A stretch of DNA of 64,000 nucleotides from Clostridium sporogenes (lineage in GTDB: Bacteria; Bacillota; Clostridia; Clostridiales; Clostridiaceae): positions 1,736,001 to 1,800,000 of the forward strand of contig NZ_CP011663.1 of NCBI RefSeq assembly GCF_001020205.1, given 5' to 3'. Below are positions 24,621 through 33,461 of this stretch, piece after piece. The notes under the pieces are model-generated. The model had not been told where the DNA came from. It made no database searches and saw only the letters and a list, made by a program, of their open reading frames with translations. Position 1 is the first letter of the stretch. Each line of letters starts with the position of its first letter. A program made the position numbers and the translations under genes.

Positions 24621-25259
24621 TTGAAAAAGATAAAAATAGCATTAACTAAGGGCAGACTTGAAAAGAAAGCTATTGAAATATTTAAAACTATTAATATTAA
24701 TACTAAGGAATTAGAAGATAAAGGAAGAAAACTCATTTTTAATTGTGAAAATGAAGAATATAATATAGAGTTTTTTTTAGTTAAAGCTAAAGATGTAGAA
24801 ACCTATGTAGAATATGGTGCTGCGGATATAGGTATCGTAGGAAAGGATACTTTAATGGAGACAAATAGGGAGTTTTATGAAGTTCTAGATCTGAATGTGG
24901 GAAAGTGTAAATTTGCTTTAGCCGCCTTACCTAGTTTTAAATTAGACCAAGGATACAATAGAAAAAAAATAGCAACTAAATATCCTAACATAGCAAGGGA
25001 ATATTTTAGAAAAAAAGGCATAGATGTGGAATTAATTAAAATAGAGGGGTCCGTAGAATTAGGACCTATTGTAGGGCTTGCAGATGCCATAGTAGATATT
25101 GTAGAAACAGGAAATACTTTAAGAGAAAATGGTTTAGTAGTTGTGGAAGATATATGTGAAATAAGTGCAAGAATAATAGTAAATAAGGCTAGTATGAAAA
25201 CAAAAAGGGATGAAATTATAAAAATAATTGAAAATGTAAGTGAGGTAATAAAGCAATAA
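24621..25259 (+). CDS. hisG: ATP phosphoribosyltransferase, short form catalytic subunit
   Basis: 212 residues; first committed step of histidine synthesis, joining ATP and PRPP. It opens LKKIKIALTKGRLEKKAIEI; the PRPP-binding loop DIVETGNTLRENGL lies near residues 152-165. It lacks the C-terminal regulatory domain of long HisG, so it needs HisZ. TTG at 24621 is chosen because GGTG sits six bases before it. A GTG at 24612 is in frame but is too close to the upstream AAGGGG. Confidence 0.92.
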   Translation: MKKIKIALTKGRLEKKAIEIFKTININTKELEDKGRKLIFNCENEEYNIEFFLVKAKDVETYVEYGAADIGIVGKDTLMETNREFYEVLDLNVGKCKFALAALPSFKLDQGYNRKKIATKYPNIAREYFRKKGIDVELIKIEGSVELGPIVGLADAIVDIVETGNTLRENGLVVVEDICEISARIIVNKASMKTKRDEIIKIIENVSEVIKQ

Positions 25260-25277
25260 GAGATAGCAAAAAGAAGA

Positions 25278-25335
25278 AAGGGGGCATTTAGTGAGGTAAT
25301 GTAATTTTTATACATTGACTTACTAAAGTTAAAAA
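25278..25335 (+). promoter_or_regulatory. hisD ribosome site bridged by a hairpin
   Basis: The only strong Shine-Dalgarno, GAAAGGGGG (about 25276-25284), is about 51 nt before the hisD ATG. Between them lies a stem of 17-nt arms (25287-25303 / 25311-25327, two mismatches) with a 7-nt loop. Folding the stem leaves about ten nucleotides between Shine-Dalgarno and ATG. An in-frame TAA at 25330 excludes a longer protein. Confidence 0.6.
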
Positions 25336-26640
25336 ATGATAAATATAGTTAAAATAAATGAAGACAATAAACAACAGTGTATGAATAGTTTGAAAAGCAG
25401 GTCAAAGGAAGTCCAAAAGGACGTAATTATTTCTGTCAAAAAAATACTAGAGGACATAAATGAAAATGGGGATAAAGCATTAATAAAATATACTAATAAA
25501 TTTGATAGTAAAAAAATAAATTTAGAAAATATTAGGGTTACTGCCAAAGAGATAAAAAAGGCTTATGAATTAGTTGATGAAAAATTTATAGAGGCTATAA
25601 AAATCGCTAAAGAAAATATATGGTTTTATCATGAGAAGCAAAAACAAAAATCCTGGATGGTAACAAAAGAAGATGGAATAATTTTAGGTCAGCAAATTAG
25701 AGCTTTAGAGACTGTAGGCATATACGTTCCAGGAGGAACAGCAGCTTACCCTTCTTCAGTATTAATGAACACCCTTCCAGCTAAAGTAGCAGGAGTAGAA
25801 AAAATAGTTATGATAACTCCTCCATGTAAGGATGGAAGTATTAATCCTAATATTTTAGTAGCTGCTAATATTGCAGGGGTTGATGAAATATACAAAGCAG
25901 GAGGAGCACAAGGAATAGGAGCTTTAGCTTATGGAACAGAAATCATACCAAAGGTGGATAAAATAATAGGTCCAGGTAATATATATGTGGCTATGGCAAA
26001 AAGAAGTGTTTATGGCTTTGTGGATATAGATATGATAGCAGGACCTAGTGAAATTTTGATTATAGCAGATGAAAGTTCTGATGCCAGATTTATAGCAGCA
26101 GATTTTATGTCTCAAGCTGAGCATGATGTATTGGCATCCTCAATTTTAGTTACTACCTCTGAAAAATTAGCACAAAAGGTAATAAAGCAATTAAATATAC
26201 AGATAAAAAATCTTTCAAGGAAAGAAATAATACTTACATCCATTAAAGATTATGGTGCTATTTTTGTAGTAGATGATTTAGAAGAAGCTATAGAGATTGC
26301 TAATGATATATCACCAGAACATTTAGAGATTATGACAGAGGAACCCTTTACTATTTTAGGACAAATTAAAAATGCAGGCTCTGTATTCTTAGGTAAATAT
26401 GCTCCAGAGCCATTGGGAGATTATATGGCAGGACCCAATCATGTATTGCCTACTAGCGGTAGTGCAAGATTTTTTTCACCTCTTTCAGTAGATGATTATA
26501 TTAAGAAATCAAGTTTTACATACTATACCAAAAAGGCATTAGAAAAAGTAAAAGATGTTACTATAATCATGGCTGAAACAGAGGGATTAACTGCTCATGC
26601 AAATTCTATAAGGGTAAGATTTGATAACAAAAATTTTTAA
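25336..26640 (+). CDS. hisD: Histidinol dehydrogenase
   Basis: 434 residues. Catalyses the last two steps, histidinol to histidine, with NAD+ and zinc. Family motifs: GIYVPGGTAAYPS, GPGNIYVAMAKR, MIAGPSEILI, catalytic SPEHLEIM and the zinc-site segment GPNHVLPTSGSARF. Length is normal. Translation probably relies on the hairpin-bridged ribosome site just upstream, since only AAAGTTAAAA immediately precedes the ATG. Confidence 0.95.
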   Translation: MINIVKINEDNKQQCMNSLKSRSKEVQKDVIISVKKILEDINENGDKALIKYTNKFDSKKINLENIRVTAKEIKKAYELVDEKFIEAIKIAKENIWFYHEKQKQKSWMVTKEDGIILGQQIRALETVGIYVPGGTAAYPSSVLMNTLPAKVAGVEKIVMITPPCKDGSINPNILVAANIAGVDEIYKAGGAQGIGALAYGTEIIPKVDKIIGPGNIYVAMAKRSVYGFVDIDMIAGPSEILIIADESSDARFIAADFMSQAEHDVLASSILVTTSEKLAQKVIKQLNIQIKNLSRKEIILTSIKDYGAIFVVDDLEEAIEIANDISPEHLEIMTEEPFTILGQIKNAGSVFLGKYAPEPLGDYMAGPNHVLPTSGSARFFSPLSVDDYIKKSSFTYYTKKALEKVKDVTIIMAETEGLTAHANSIRVRFDNKNF

Positions 26641-26789
26641 CTTTAAGTTTAGGTTTAATATGAACAAAGATTAATAAGTGGTGGTTATTAAATAAATAGT
26701 AGTTTAATGCGTTTCTTATAAAAAATACAATTAGAACAGTTTATAATTATTAAATAAAATTTATGCACCATGGAAAAGAGGATAAATTT

Positions 26790-27380
26790 ATGAAAGAAAG
26801 TGTAGCTAAGATTTATAGAAAAACTTCAGAAACAGAAGTAAAGTCGGAAATTAATTTATATGGAGAAGGAAAATATGATATAAAAACTGGCATAGGTTTT
26901 TTTGATCATATGCTAAATCTTATGGCAAGGCATGGACTTATTGATTTAAAACTAGAGGCAAAAGGTGATTTACAGGTAGATTCTCATCATACCGTGGAAG
27001 ATGTAGGGATAGTTTTAGGGCAGAGTTTTAAAGAAGCTTTAGGGGATAAAAAAGGTATTAAAAGATATGGAACTAGCTTTGTTCCTATGGATGAAGCCTT
27101 AGCCAGTGTGTCTATAGATCTGAGTGGAAGGCCATATATAGTATGTGATTTTAACTTTACTGTAGAAAAATTAGATGAAATGGATACAGAATTAGTGGAA
27201 GAATTTTTAAGAGCATTGGCTTTTAATGCTGGAATAACTCTACATGCTAGGGTACTATATGGTAAAAATAATCATCATATGATAGAGGCGGTTTTTAAAG
27301 CTTTAGGTAGAGCTCTAAGAGAGGCTGTAGATAAAGATGAAAGAATAAATGGGGTTATGTCTACTAAAGGTACACTATAG
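26790..27380 (+). CDS. hisB: Imidazoleglycerol-phosphate dehydratase
   Basis: 196 residues, the monofunctional form without phosphatase domain. Metal-binding repeats are present: FFDHMLNLMARHG, DSHHTVEDVGI and NNHHMIEAVFKALGRAL. The ATG at 26790 follows AAGAGGATAAATTT; an in-frame ATG nine codons earlier lacks a ribosome site. 149 bp separate it from hisD, unusual for a his operon; that gap is AT-rich with no clear structure. Confidence 0.95.
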   Translation: MKESVAKIYRKTSETEVKSEINLYGEGKYDIKTGIGFFDHMLNLMARHGLIDLKLEAKGDLQVDSHHTVEDVGIVLGQSFKEALGDKKGIKRYGTSFVPMDEALASVSIDLSGRPYIVCDFNFTVEKLDEMDTELVEEFLRALAFNAGITLHARVLYGKNNHHMIEAVFKALGRALREAVDKDERINGVMSTKGTL

Positions 27381-27508
27381 AAATAATAAATAATAATTAT
27401 ATTAGAAACAATTATGGTTAGTATTGAATATTACAAATTTTACAAGTGATAATAGGGAATATTATAAAGCTAATAAAACTAAAAAAGAAATATAAGGGGG
27501 ACAAATAT

Positions 27509-28114
27509 GTGATTTCAATTGTGGATTATGATATGGGAAATTTAAAAAGTGTGGAAAATGCCCTTAATTTTTTAGGTATAAAGTCTGTAATAACATCAGA
27601 TAGGGAAGTGATTTTAAATAGTGATGGAGTAATATTACCAGGAGTAGGAGCGTTTCCAGATGCCATTAATAACATTAAAAGAAATAGTATTGATAAAGTT
27701 TTAAAGGAAGTAGTAAAAAAGGATAAACCTTTACTTGGAATATGTCTTGGAATGCAGCTTTTATTTGAAGAAAGTGAAGAGATTAAAAGCTGTAGAGGGT
27801 TAGGTTTTTTTAAAGGGAAAATAGAAAAAATGAAGGTGAATTTAAAAATACCACATATGGGCTGGAATAGTTTAAGTTTTTGTAAGGATTCCTCAATACT
27901 TAAGGGAATAAAAGAGGGGAGTTATGTGTATTATGTTCACTCTTATTATGCAAAAGTTGAAGAGGAAGGAATATTAAATGCTTATTCCCAATACGGAATA
28001 GAGGTACCGGGAATAGTAAGTAAAAGAAATATTTATGGAATACAGTTTCATCCTGAAAAAAGTGGAGATATAGGACTTAAAATATTAAGTAATTTTGGGG
28101 AGATGATAAAATGA
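27509..28114 (+). CDS. hisH: Imidazole glycerol phosphate synthase, glutaminase subunit
   Basis: 201 residues from GTG at 27509, which follows AAGGGGGACAAATAT; an in-frame GTG 21 codons upstream adds a lysine-rich tail not seen in the family. The class I amidotransferase triad is present: the nucleophile Cys in LLGICLGMQLLF, and H and E in IQFHPEKSG. It supplies ammonia to HisF. Its last bases overlap the hisA start (ATGA). Confidence 0.94.
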   Translation: MISIVDYDMGNLKSVENALNFLGIKSVITSDREVILNSDGVILPGVGAFPDAINNIKRNSIDKVLKEVVKKDKPLLGICLGMQLLFEESEEIKSCRGLGFFKGKIEKMKVNLKIPHMGWNSLSFCKDSSILKGIKEGSYVYYVHSYYAKVEEEGILNAYSQYGIEVPGIVSKRNIYGIQFHPEKSGDIGLKILSNFGEMIK

Positions 28115-28839
28115 TAATTTTACCTGCTATAGATTTAAAAGAGGGTAAATGTATTAGATTATATCAAGGAGATTTTAAAGCTTCAAAGGTGGTAGCAGAA
28201 GATCCTATAAAGGTAGCAATAAACTTTAAAGAGAGTGGAGCAGAATATATACATATAGTGGATTTAGACGGAGCTCTTACTGGAGAAATTAAAAATTTAT
28301 CTATAATTTCTTCCATAATAAAAACAATTAATATGCCTGTAGAGCTTGGAGGGGGAATAAGAAATTTAGATACAATAGATATGCTTATAGATGCAGGAAT
28401 TGAAAGGGTAATATTAGGTACAGCTGCACTAAATAATAGAGAACTTGTTGAAAAGGCTGTTAAAAAATATGATAAAAAAATTGTCATAGGAATAGATGCT
28501 AAAAATGAAAAGGTAGCTATAAATGGATGGCTAAATGTAAGTAGTACAAACTATATAGATTTTGCTAAGGAAATGGAAAAGATAGGAGTTACAAATATTA
28601 TATTTACGGATATTAGTAAAGATGGAACTTTAAAGGGGCCTAATTTAAATCAGCTTAAAGAACTAAATAAGAGTGTAAGTTGTAATATTATAGCTTCAGG
28701 AGGTATTAAAGATATAGAAGATTTAAAGGTTATAAAGGAAATGGATATTTATGGAGCTATTGTAGGTAAAGCTATATATTCAGGGAATATTGATTTAAAA
28801 GAAGCTATTAAAATTATAAATAAGGAGAGTTTTAAATGA
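28111..28839 (+). CDS. hisA: Phosphoribosyl-formimino-AICAR-P isomerase
   Basis: 242 residues, a (beta-alpha)8 barrel. Catalytic D8 is in LPAIDLKEGKCIRL and the second aspartate in the FTDISKDGTLKGPN segment; phosphate-binding loops are GGGIRN and IASGGIKD. It overlaps hisH and hisC by four bases each, so these three genes are translationally coupled. Confidence 0.95.
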   Translation: MIILPAIDLKEGKCIRLYQGDFKASKVVAEDPIKVAINFKESGAEYIHIVDLDGALTGEIKNLSIISSIIKTINMPVELGGGIRNLDTIDMLIDAGIERVILGTAALNNRELVEKAVKKYDKKIVIGIDAKNEKVAINGWLNVSSTNYIDFAKEMEKIGVTNIIFTDISKDGTLKGPNLNQLKELNKSVSCNIIASGGIKDIEDLKVIKEMDIYGAIVGKAIYSGNIDLKEAIKIINKESFK

Positions 28840-29900
28840 GTAAATATTGGAGCAGTATAGCTAAAAAGATAGAACCTTATGTATGTGGAGAACAACCTAA
28901 AAATAAAAAAATTATAAAGTTAAACACTAATGAAAATCCATATCCTCCGTCACCTAAGGTATTCCAGACTATAAAAAATGCTGCCAAGGATGATTTAAGA
29001 TTATATCCAGATCCTAATTGTGATGCCTTAAGAAAAACTATAGCTGATTACTACAATTTAAGTAAGGAAGAAGTTTTCATAGGAAATGGTTCTGATGAAG
29101 TTTTAGCTTTTTCTTTTTTAACTTTTTTTAATCCACAAGAGACTATAGTTTTTTCAGATATTAGTTATAGTTTTTATCCTGTTTATGCAAATTTATATAA
29201 ATTAGATTATAAGTTAGCAAAACTTAGAGAAGATTTCTCTATAGATATTAATGACTTTAAAAATGCAAAAGGAGGAGCTGTTATAACAAATCCTAATGCA
29301 CCAACAGGGGTGTATCTTTCGTTAGATTCAGTAAAACAAATTTTAGAGGATAATATAAATAAGGTAGTTATAGTTGATGAAGCTTATATTGATTTTGGAG
29401 GAGAATCTTCAGTAAGTCTTATAAAGGATTATCCTAATCTTTTAGTAATACAAACCTTATCCAAATCTCGATCTTTAGCTGGAATAAGAGTAGGATTTGC
29501 ATTAGGACAAAGGCATCTTATAAATGGATTAGATAGAATAAAAAACTCTTTTAATTCTTATACAATAGATAGAATTTCATCTTTAGCAGCTATAGAATCC
29601 ATAAAGGATGAAGAATATTTTAAGGAATGTATATCAAAAATAATAAAAACAAGAAATTGGACCATAAATGAATTGGAAAAGATGGGATTTAGAATCATAC
29701 CATCTAAAGCTAATTTTATATTTATTACTCATGATACATATGAAGCTAAGGATATTTTTGTAAAGCTCAAGGATGAAAATGTACTTGTTAGATACTTTAA
29801 CAAAGATAGAATAAGTAATTATCTAAGAGTTAGTATAGGTTCTAAAGAAGAAATGGATATTTTTATAGATAAAATAAAGAAGATTATAAATAAATTATAG
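28836..29900 (+). CDS. hisC: Histidinol-phosphate aminotransferase
   Basis: 354 residues; class I/II PLP aminotransferase that converts imidazole-acetol phosphate to histidinol phosphate. Motifs: KLNTNENPYPPSP, GNGSDEVL, TNPNAPTGV, VDEAYIDFGG and the PLP lysine in LSKSRSLAGIRVG. ATGA overlap with hisA. The 211-bp gap after it contains a small hairpin CTATATC-tagga-GATATAG (about 29951-29969), otherwise only AT-rich sequence. Confidence 0.95.
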   Translation: MSKYWSSIAKKIEPYVCGEQPKNKKIIKLNTNENPYPPSPKVFQTIKNAAKDDLRLYPDPNCDALRKTIADYYNLSKEEVFIGNGSDEVLAFSFLTFFNPQETIVFSDISYSFYPVYANLYKLDYKLAKLREDFSIDINDFKNAKGGAVITNPNAPTGVYLSLDSVKQILEDNINKVVIVDEAYIDFGGESSVSLIKDYPNLLVIQTLSKSRSLAGIRVGFALGQRHLINGLDRIKNSFNSYTIDRISSLAAIESIKDEEYFKECISKIIKTRNWTINELEKMGFRIIPSKANFIFITHDTYEAKDIFVKLKDENVLVRYFNKDRISNYLRVSIGSKEEMDIFIDKIKKIINKL

Positions 29901-30111
29901 TTATTATATAAATGTAAAATGTATATGAAAAAAGTATATACTAAAATATCCTATATCTAGGAGATATAGCAATATATAAATGGAAGTGATAGGTAAAAAA
30001 TACAGGAAGTAAAAATCGGGTAAAAGTATTATTGAAGTATAAAATTATGAAAAAAGAATATATAACCAAAAAAATAGAAAGCTTAAAATATGTTAAAAAG
30101 GGGGAGTATAT

Positions 30112-30873
30112 GTGATTACAAAAAGGATAATACCTTGCTTAGATGTAGATATGGGTAGAGTTGTAAAGGGTGTTAACTTTGTTAATCTAAAGGATGTAGG
30201 GGATCCTGTAGAAATAGCAGAGTTTTATAACAAAGAAGGAGCAGATGAAATAGTATTTTTAGATATAACAGCTACTCATGAAGGAAGAGCTACAATGATA
30301 GATGTAATTAGAAAAACAGCAGAGAAATTATTTATTCCTCTCACTGTAGGAGGAGGAATTAAAAATATAAATGATTTTAAGGATATATTAAGAGCAGGGG
30401 CAGATAAAATATCAGTTAATTCAGCGGCTATAAGGAATCCTAAGCTTATAGGAAAAGCAGCGGAGTGTTTTGGATCGCAATGTGTTGTAGTAGCTATAGA
30501 TGGTAAAAAACGAAAAGATAGGGATGGATGGAATGTATTTATAAATGGAGGAAGAATAGATACAGGACTTGATGCTATAGAATGGGCAAAAAAGGTTGAA
30601 AAATTGGGAGCTGGTGAGATACTACTTACAAGTATGAATGGGGATGGTACAAAAGAAGGTTACGATGTACAATTTACCAATGAAATTTCAAAGGCAGTAA
30701 ATATTCCTGTAATTGCTTCAGGAGGATGTGGAGAACTAGAGCATTTTGGAGAAATTTTTAAAGAAAGTTCAGCAGATGCAGCATTAGCAGCTTCCTTATT
30801 TCATTTTAAAGAATTGAGCATAAAGGAAGTTAAAGACTATTTAAAAAAAGAAGGCTTTAGTGTAAGACTTTAG
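30112..30873 (+). CDS. hisF: Imidazole glycerol phosphate synthase, cyclase subunit
   Basis: 253 residues from GTG, preceded by AAGGGGGAGTATAT. Barrel partner of HisH: uses ammonia to close the imidazole ring and releases AICAR. Catalytic D11 is in IPCLDVDMGRVVKG and the second aspartate in LLTSMNGDGTKEGYD. The gatekeeper-region residues and the length are normal. Confidence 0.95.
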   Translation: MITKRIIPCLDVDMGRVVKGVNFVNLKDVGDPVEIAEFYNKEGADEIVFLDITATHEGRATMIDVIRKTAEKLFIPLTVGGGIKNINDFKDILRAGADKISVNSAAIRNPKLIGKAAECFGSQCVVVAIDGKKRKDRDGWNVFINGGRIDTGLDAIEWAKKVEKLGAGEILLTSMNGDGTKEGYDVQFTNEISKAVNIPVIASGGCGELEHFGEIFKESSADAALAASLFHFKELSIKEVKDYLKKEGFSVRL

Positions 30874-31027
30874 TTTTTTATATTTAAATTATTAAGCTTT
30901 TATAGTTGAGTTTCACTCTATAGTAAAGATTATAGATTATTACAAATAGATGTTGTAACTATTATCTTCATATTTTTAAATAAAGGATGTTAGAGCAAAT
31001 GTTTATAAATTCAAATGGGGGATAAAA

Positions 31028-31360
31028 ATGAATTTACAGGAAATATTAAAGGGAATAGATTTTAAAAAGGAGAATGGTCTCATACCTGCTATTATTCAGG
31101 ATTTTTATTCAGGAGAAGTCTTGATGTTAGCATATATGAACAAAGGGTCCCTAGAAAAAACTATTGAAACTAATACTACTTGGTTTTGGAGTAGATCTAG
31201 AAAAGAACTTTGGAATAAGGGAGCAACTTCAGGTCATTTTCAATATGTTAAAAGTATTCATATAGATTGTGATGGAGATACTCTATTAATTAAAGTAGAG
31301 CAAATTGGCCCGGCATGTCATACTGGGCATAGAAGTTGCTTTTATACAACATTAATATAA
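31028..31360 (+). CDS. hisI: Phosphoribosyl-AMP cyclohydrolase
   Basis: 110 residues, stand-alone PRA-CH domain. It opens the adenine ring of PR-AMP. Metal-binding cysteines and aspartates are in the segments HIDCDGDTLL and GPACHTGHRSCF; the conserved TTWFWSRSRKELW is intact. ATG follows ATGGGGGATAAAA. It is separate from hisE, unlike the fused enterobacterial form. Confidence 0.95.
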   Translation: MNLQEILKGIDFKKENGLIPAIIQDFYSGEVLMLAYMNKGSLEKTIETNTTWFWSRSRKELWNKGATSGHFQYVKSIHIDCDGDTLLIKVEQIGPACHTGHRSCFYTTLI

Positions 31361-31429
31361 ATGTATTAATTATAAATAGAAAAAATTACATATAGGAATT
31401 AATGTTATAAAATGGATAAGGGGAAGGAT

Positions 31430-31489
31430 GTGAGTATTTGGTGGTTTGATGTAATTTATAAACATCAGATCACTAAGGACAAATTATGA
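31430..31489 (+). CDS. 19-codon ORF translationally coupled to hisE
   Basis: GTG after GGGGAAGGAT encodes MSIWWFDVIYKHQITKDKL and stops with TGA that overlaps the hisE ATG (ATGA). In the same RNA, 14-nt arms (TGGTGGTTTGATGT / ACATCAGATCACTA, about 31438-31474) pair with three G-U wobbles, placing hisE's AGGA right after the stem. Translation of the small ORF would open that stem. I do not recognise the peptide. Confidence 0.45.
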   Translation: MSIWWFDVIYKHQITKDKL

Positions 31490-31818
31490 ATAAAAATAAT
31501 GTTATAAATAGTTTATTTAATATAATAGAGGATAGAAAAGATAAGTCCATAGAAGGTTCTTATACTGGATATTTGTTTGAAAAAGGATTGGATAAAATAT
31601 TAAAAAAAGTTGGAGAGGAAAGTTCAGAGGTAATTATAGCTGCTAAAAATGAGAATAAAGAAGAATTGATAAAAGAAATATGTGATTTAAGCTATCATAT
31701 AATAGTTCTAATGGTAGAAAAACAAATAAAATTAGGTGATATAGAAAAAGAATTAGAAAAGAGAAGAGAAAAAATATGCAATAAAAAAAGTGAAAGAAAG
31801 ATAATAGAGAAATTATAA
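31486..31818 (+). CDS. hisE: Phosphoribosyl-ATP pyrophosphatase
   Basis: 110 residues, MazG-like all-helical PRA-PH. Metal-binding KVGEESSEVIIAAKN and the later EICDLSYHIIVLM form the active site. It acts second in the pathway although it is the last gene. Start ATG follows AAGGACAAATT and overlaps the stop of a 19-codon ORF. A histidinol-phosphate phosphatase gene is not visible in the operon and must lie elsewhere. Confidence 0.94.
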   Translation: MNKNNVINSLFNIIEDRKDKSIEGSYTGYLFEKGLDKILKKVGEESSEVIIAAKNENKEELIKEICDLSYHIIVLMVEKQIKLGDIEKELEKRREKICNKKSERKIIEKL

Positions 31819-31955
31819 AAATAGGAAGATTTAATATAATTATTATAATTTGAAGTATTTTCATTAATAGATTAAAATAAATGTATATTTATAAATCTAA
31901 AATAGTGAATGAATGAAAAGAAAAAAAGCATTAATATTTTTATAAGGGGGATAAC

Positions 31956-32651
31956 ATGTCTAAGGATATAGATTTGCTTATTCAAAAAAGGCACAATGAC
32001 CATAAGGTATATGTAAAAAAGAAAAATCAAATTCCACAGGCAATAAGTATATGTATGATAAGCTTATTAGTAGGCATTATTTTATGGAAAATGAATCCTG
32101 ATAATGTCTTCTATTGGTTTATAGGTATAGCTATTGGTTTTGTATTAAGAAAATCTAGATTTTGTTTGTGTGGGGCTTTTAGAGACCCTTTTTTGTTTAA
32201 TAATACAAAACTTTTAAGAGGAGTAATAATTACTATTATAATTAATACTATAGGCTTTGGAATAATACAGTATTATTATCTTAAAGGAAATATTATGAAT
32301 TATGACAATATTCCTGGAAACGTTACTTCCTTTGGATGGCATATAGCTATAGGAGCTTTTATTTTTGGTATAGGCATGGTTATAGCTGGTGGTTGTGCAT
32401 CAGGAATACTTATGAGAATAGGTGAAGGACATGCTCTTCCATGGATAGTATTTATAGGAATGATAATAGGGAATCTTTTAGGAGCTAAAGACTATTCTTT
32501 TTGGTATGATAAAATTATTAAAAACTCAAAAGTTATTTATTTTCCTGAATATATTGATATAAGAATTGCAATAGCAATACAAATAATTATACTTATAATT
32601 ATATATAAATTCCTTTCTTTTAAAGAAAAGAGAAATTTTGAGGAAAAATAA
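31956..32651 (+). CDS. YeeE/YedE-family transporter, N-terminal-half type
   Basis: 231 residues with about six membrane segments. It carries the family signature GGCASGILMRIGEGHALPW (near 146-164) and the earlier RKSRFCLCGAFRD motif with two cysteines. YeeE (TsuA) imports thiosulfate; YedE relatives are linked to sulfur or selenium. It corresponds to the N-terminal half of the 418-residue paralogue at 37804. Its natural partner is the C-terminal-half protein at 32904, with a TusA-like gene between them. ATG follows ATAAGGGGGATAAC. Confidence 0.86.
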   Translation: MSKDIDLLIQKRHNDHKVYVKKKNQIPQAISICMISLLVGIILWKMNPDNVFYWFIGIAIGFVLRKSRFCLCGAFRDPFLFNNTKLLRGVIITIIINTIGFGIIQYYYLKGNIMNYDNIPGNVTSFGWHIAIGAFIFGIGMVIAGGCASGILMRIGEGHALPWIVFIGMIIGNLLGAKDYSFWYDKIIKNSKVIYFPEYIDIRIAIAIQIIILIIIYKFLSFKEKRNFEEK

Positions 32652-32664
32652 TGGAGGAACAGTT

Positions 32665-32886
32665 ATGGAAGTAAAGGATTTAGATTGTCTATATGAGCCC
32701 TGTCCAATACCTTTAGTTAGAGCAAGTCAAGAATTAAAAAAAATGAAAACTGGAGATATTGTAGTTTTACACTCAGATCAAAGTTGTATCGGGGTTATGG
32801 CAGAAGAATGGGCAAAACAAAATAACTATGAAATAAAAGTAATTGAAGTGGACAATGGTGAATGGGAAGTTTATATTCAAAAATAA
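32665..32886 (+). CDS. TusA/SirA-like sulfur carrier protein
   Basis: 73 residues. The TusA motif YEPCPIPLVRA carries the single reactive cysteine near residue 12 that holds a persulfide. The start at 32665 follows ATGGAGGAACAGTT; the frame opens upstream within the preceding gene but without a ribosome site. Between two YeeE halves it most likely accepts or relays sulfur from the imported compound, as TsuB does for TsuA. Confidence 0.9.
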   Translation: MEVKDLDCLYEPCPIPLVRASQELKKMKTGDIVVLHSDQSCIGVMAEEWAKQNNYEIKVIEVDNGEWEVYIQK

Positions 32887-32903
32887 TAAAAAGGGGATAA
32901 AAT

Positions 32904-33431
32904 ATGAAATGCATAAAGGATAGATTAAAAAAGCCCTGGCCTTATTGGATAGGTGGGATCTTGCTAGGTATTTTAAATGTAGCTCTTTTAGCAATAACCG
33001 AGGTTGCGTGGCATGTCACTAGTGGGTTTTTGCTATGGGGTGCAGCAGTATTAGATTTTTGGGGAGCTGAACCATTGAAGTGGGATTTTTTTAATATATT
33101 TAATGTACAATATAAGGAGATATTATTAAATCATAGCTTAGTTATAAATAAATTTACTATATTAAATATAGCAGTTATTATAGGATCTCTAATAGCAACT
33201 TTATTTGCTTCTCAATTTAACATAAAAAAAATCAAAAATAGAAAACAAGTAATTATTGCTTTAATAGGTGGTATAATCATGGGCTATGGAGCTAGGCTTG
33301 CCTCTGGATGTAATATTGGTAGCTTTTTAATAGGTATATCATCTTTTTCTTTACATGGTTGGATATATTGGATTTTTATTACTTTAGGAGCCTTTATAGG
33401 TACATTAATATTAAAGAAGTTTATATTATAA
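32904..33431 (+). CDS. YeeE/YedE-family transporter, C-terminal-half type
   Basis: 175 residues with about five membrane segments. The signature GYGARLASGCNIGSFLIGIS (near 129-148) is the second half-site of YeeE channels. It starts 17 bp after the TusA-like gene with AAAAAGGGGATAAAAT. With the 31956 product it would rebuild the full YeeE channel. The stop codon lies inside the terminator stem. Confidence 0.86.
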   Translation: MKCIKDRLKKPWPYWIGGILLGILNVALLAITEVAWHVTSGFLLWGAAVLDFWGAEPLKWDFFNIFNVQYKEILLNHSLVINKFTILNIAVIIGSLIATLFASQFNIKKIKNRKQVIIALIGGIIMGYGARLASGCNIGSFLIGISSFSLHGWIYWIFITLGAFIGTLILKKFIL

Positions 33432-33460
33432 CATAGATAATATAAACTTCTTTAATTTTT
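33413..33460. terminator. Bidirectional terminator between yeeE half and lysR
   Basis: AAAGAAGTTTATATTAT pairs perfectly with ATAATATAAACTTCTTT around a seven-base loop. AATTTTT follows on the + strand, so it can end both convergent genes. Confidence 0.8.
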
Positions 33461-33461
33461 A

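Noticed and set aside
24875..25315. 146-codon minus-strand frame across hisG and the hisG-hisD spacer
   Set aside because: Explained by antisense of hisG; the spacer signal is better explained by the hisD hairpin.
31819..31955. Possible extra his gene (phosphatase) after hisE
   Set aside because: Only AT-rich spacer is present before the YeeE-type gene.
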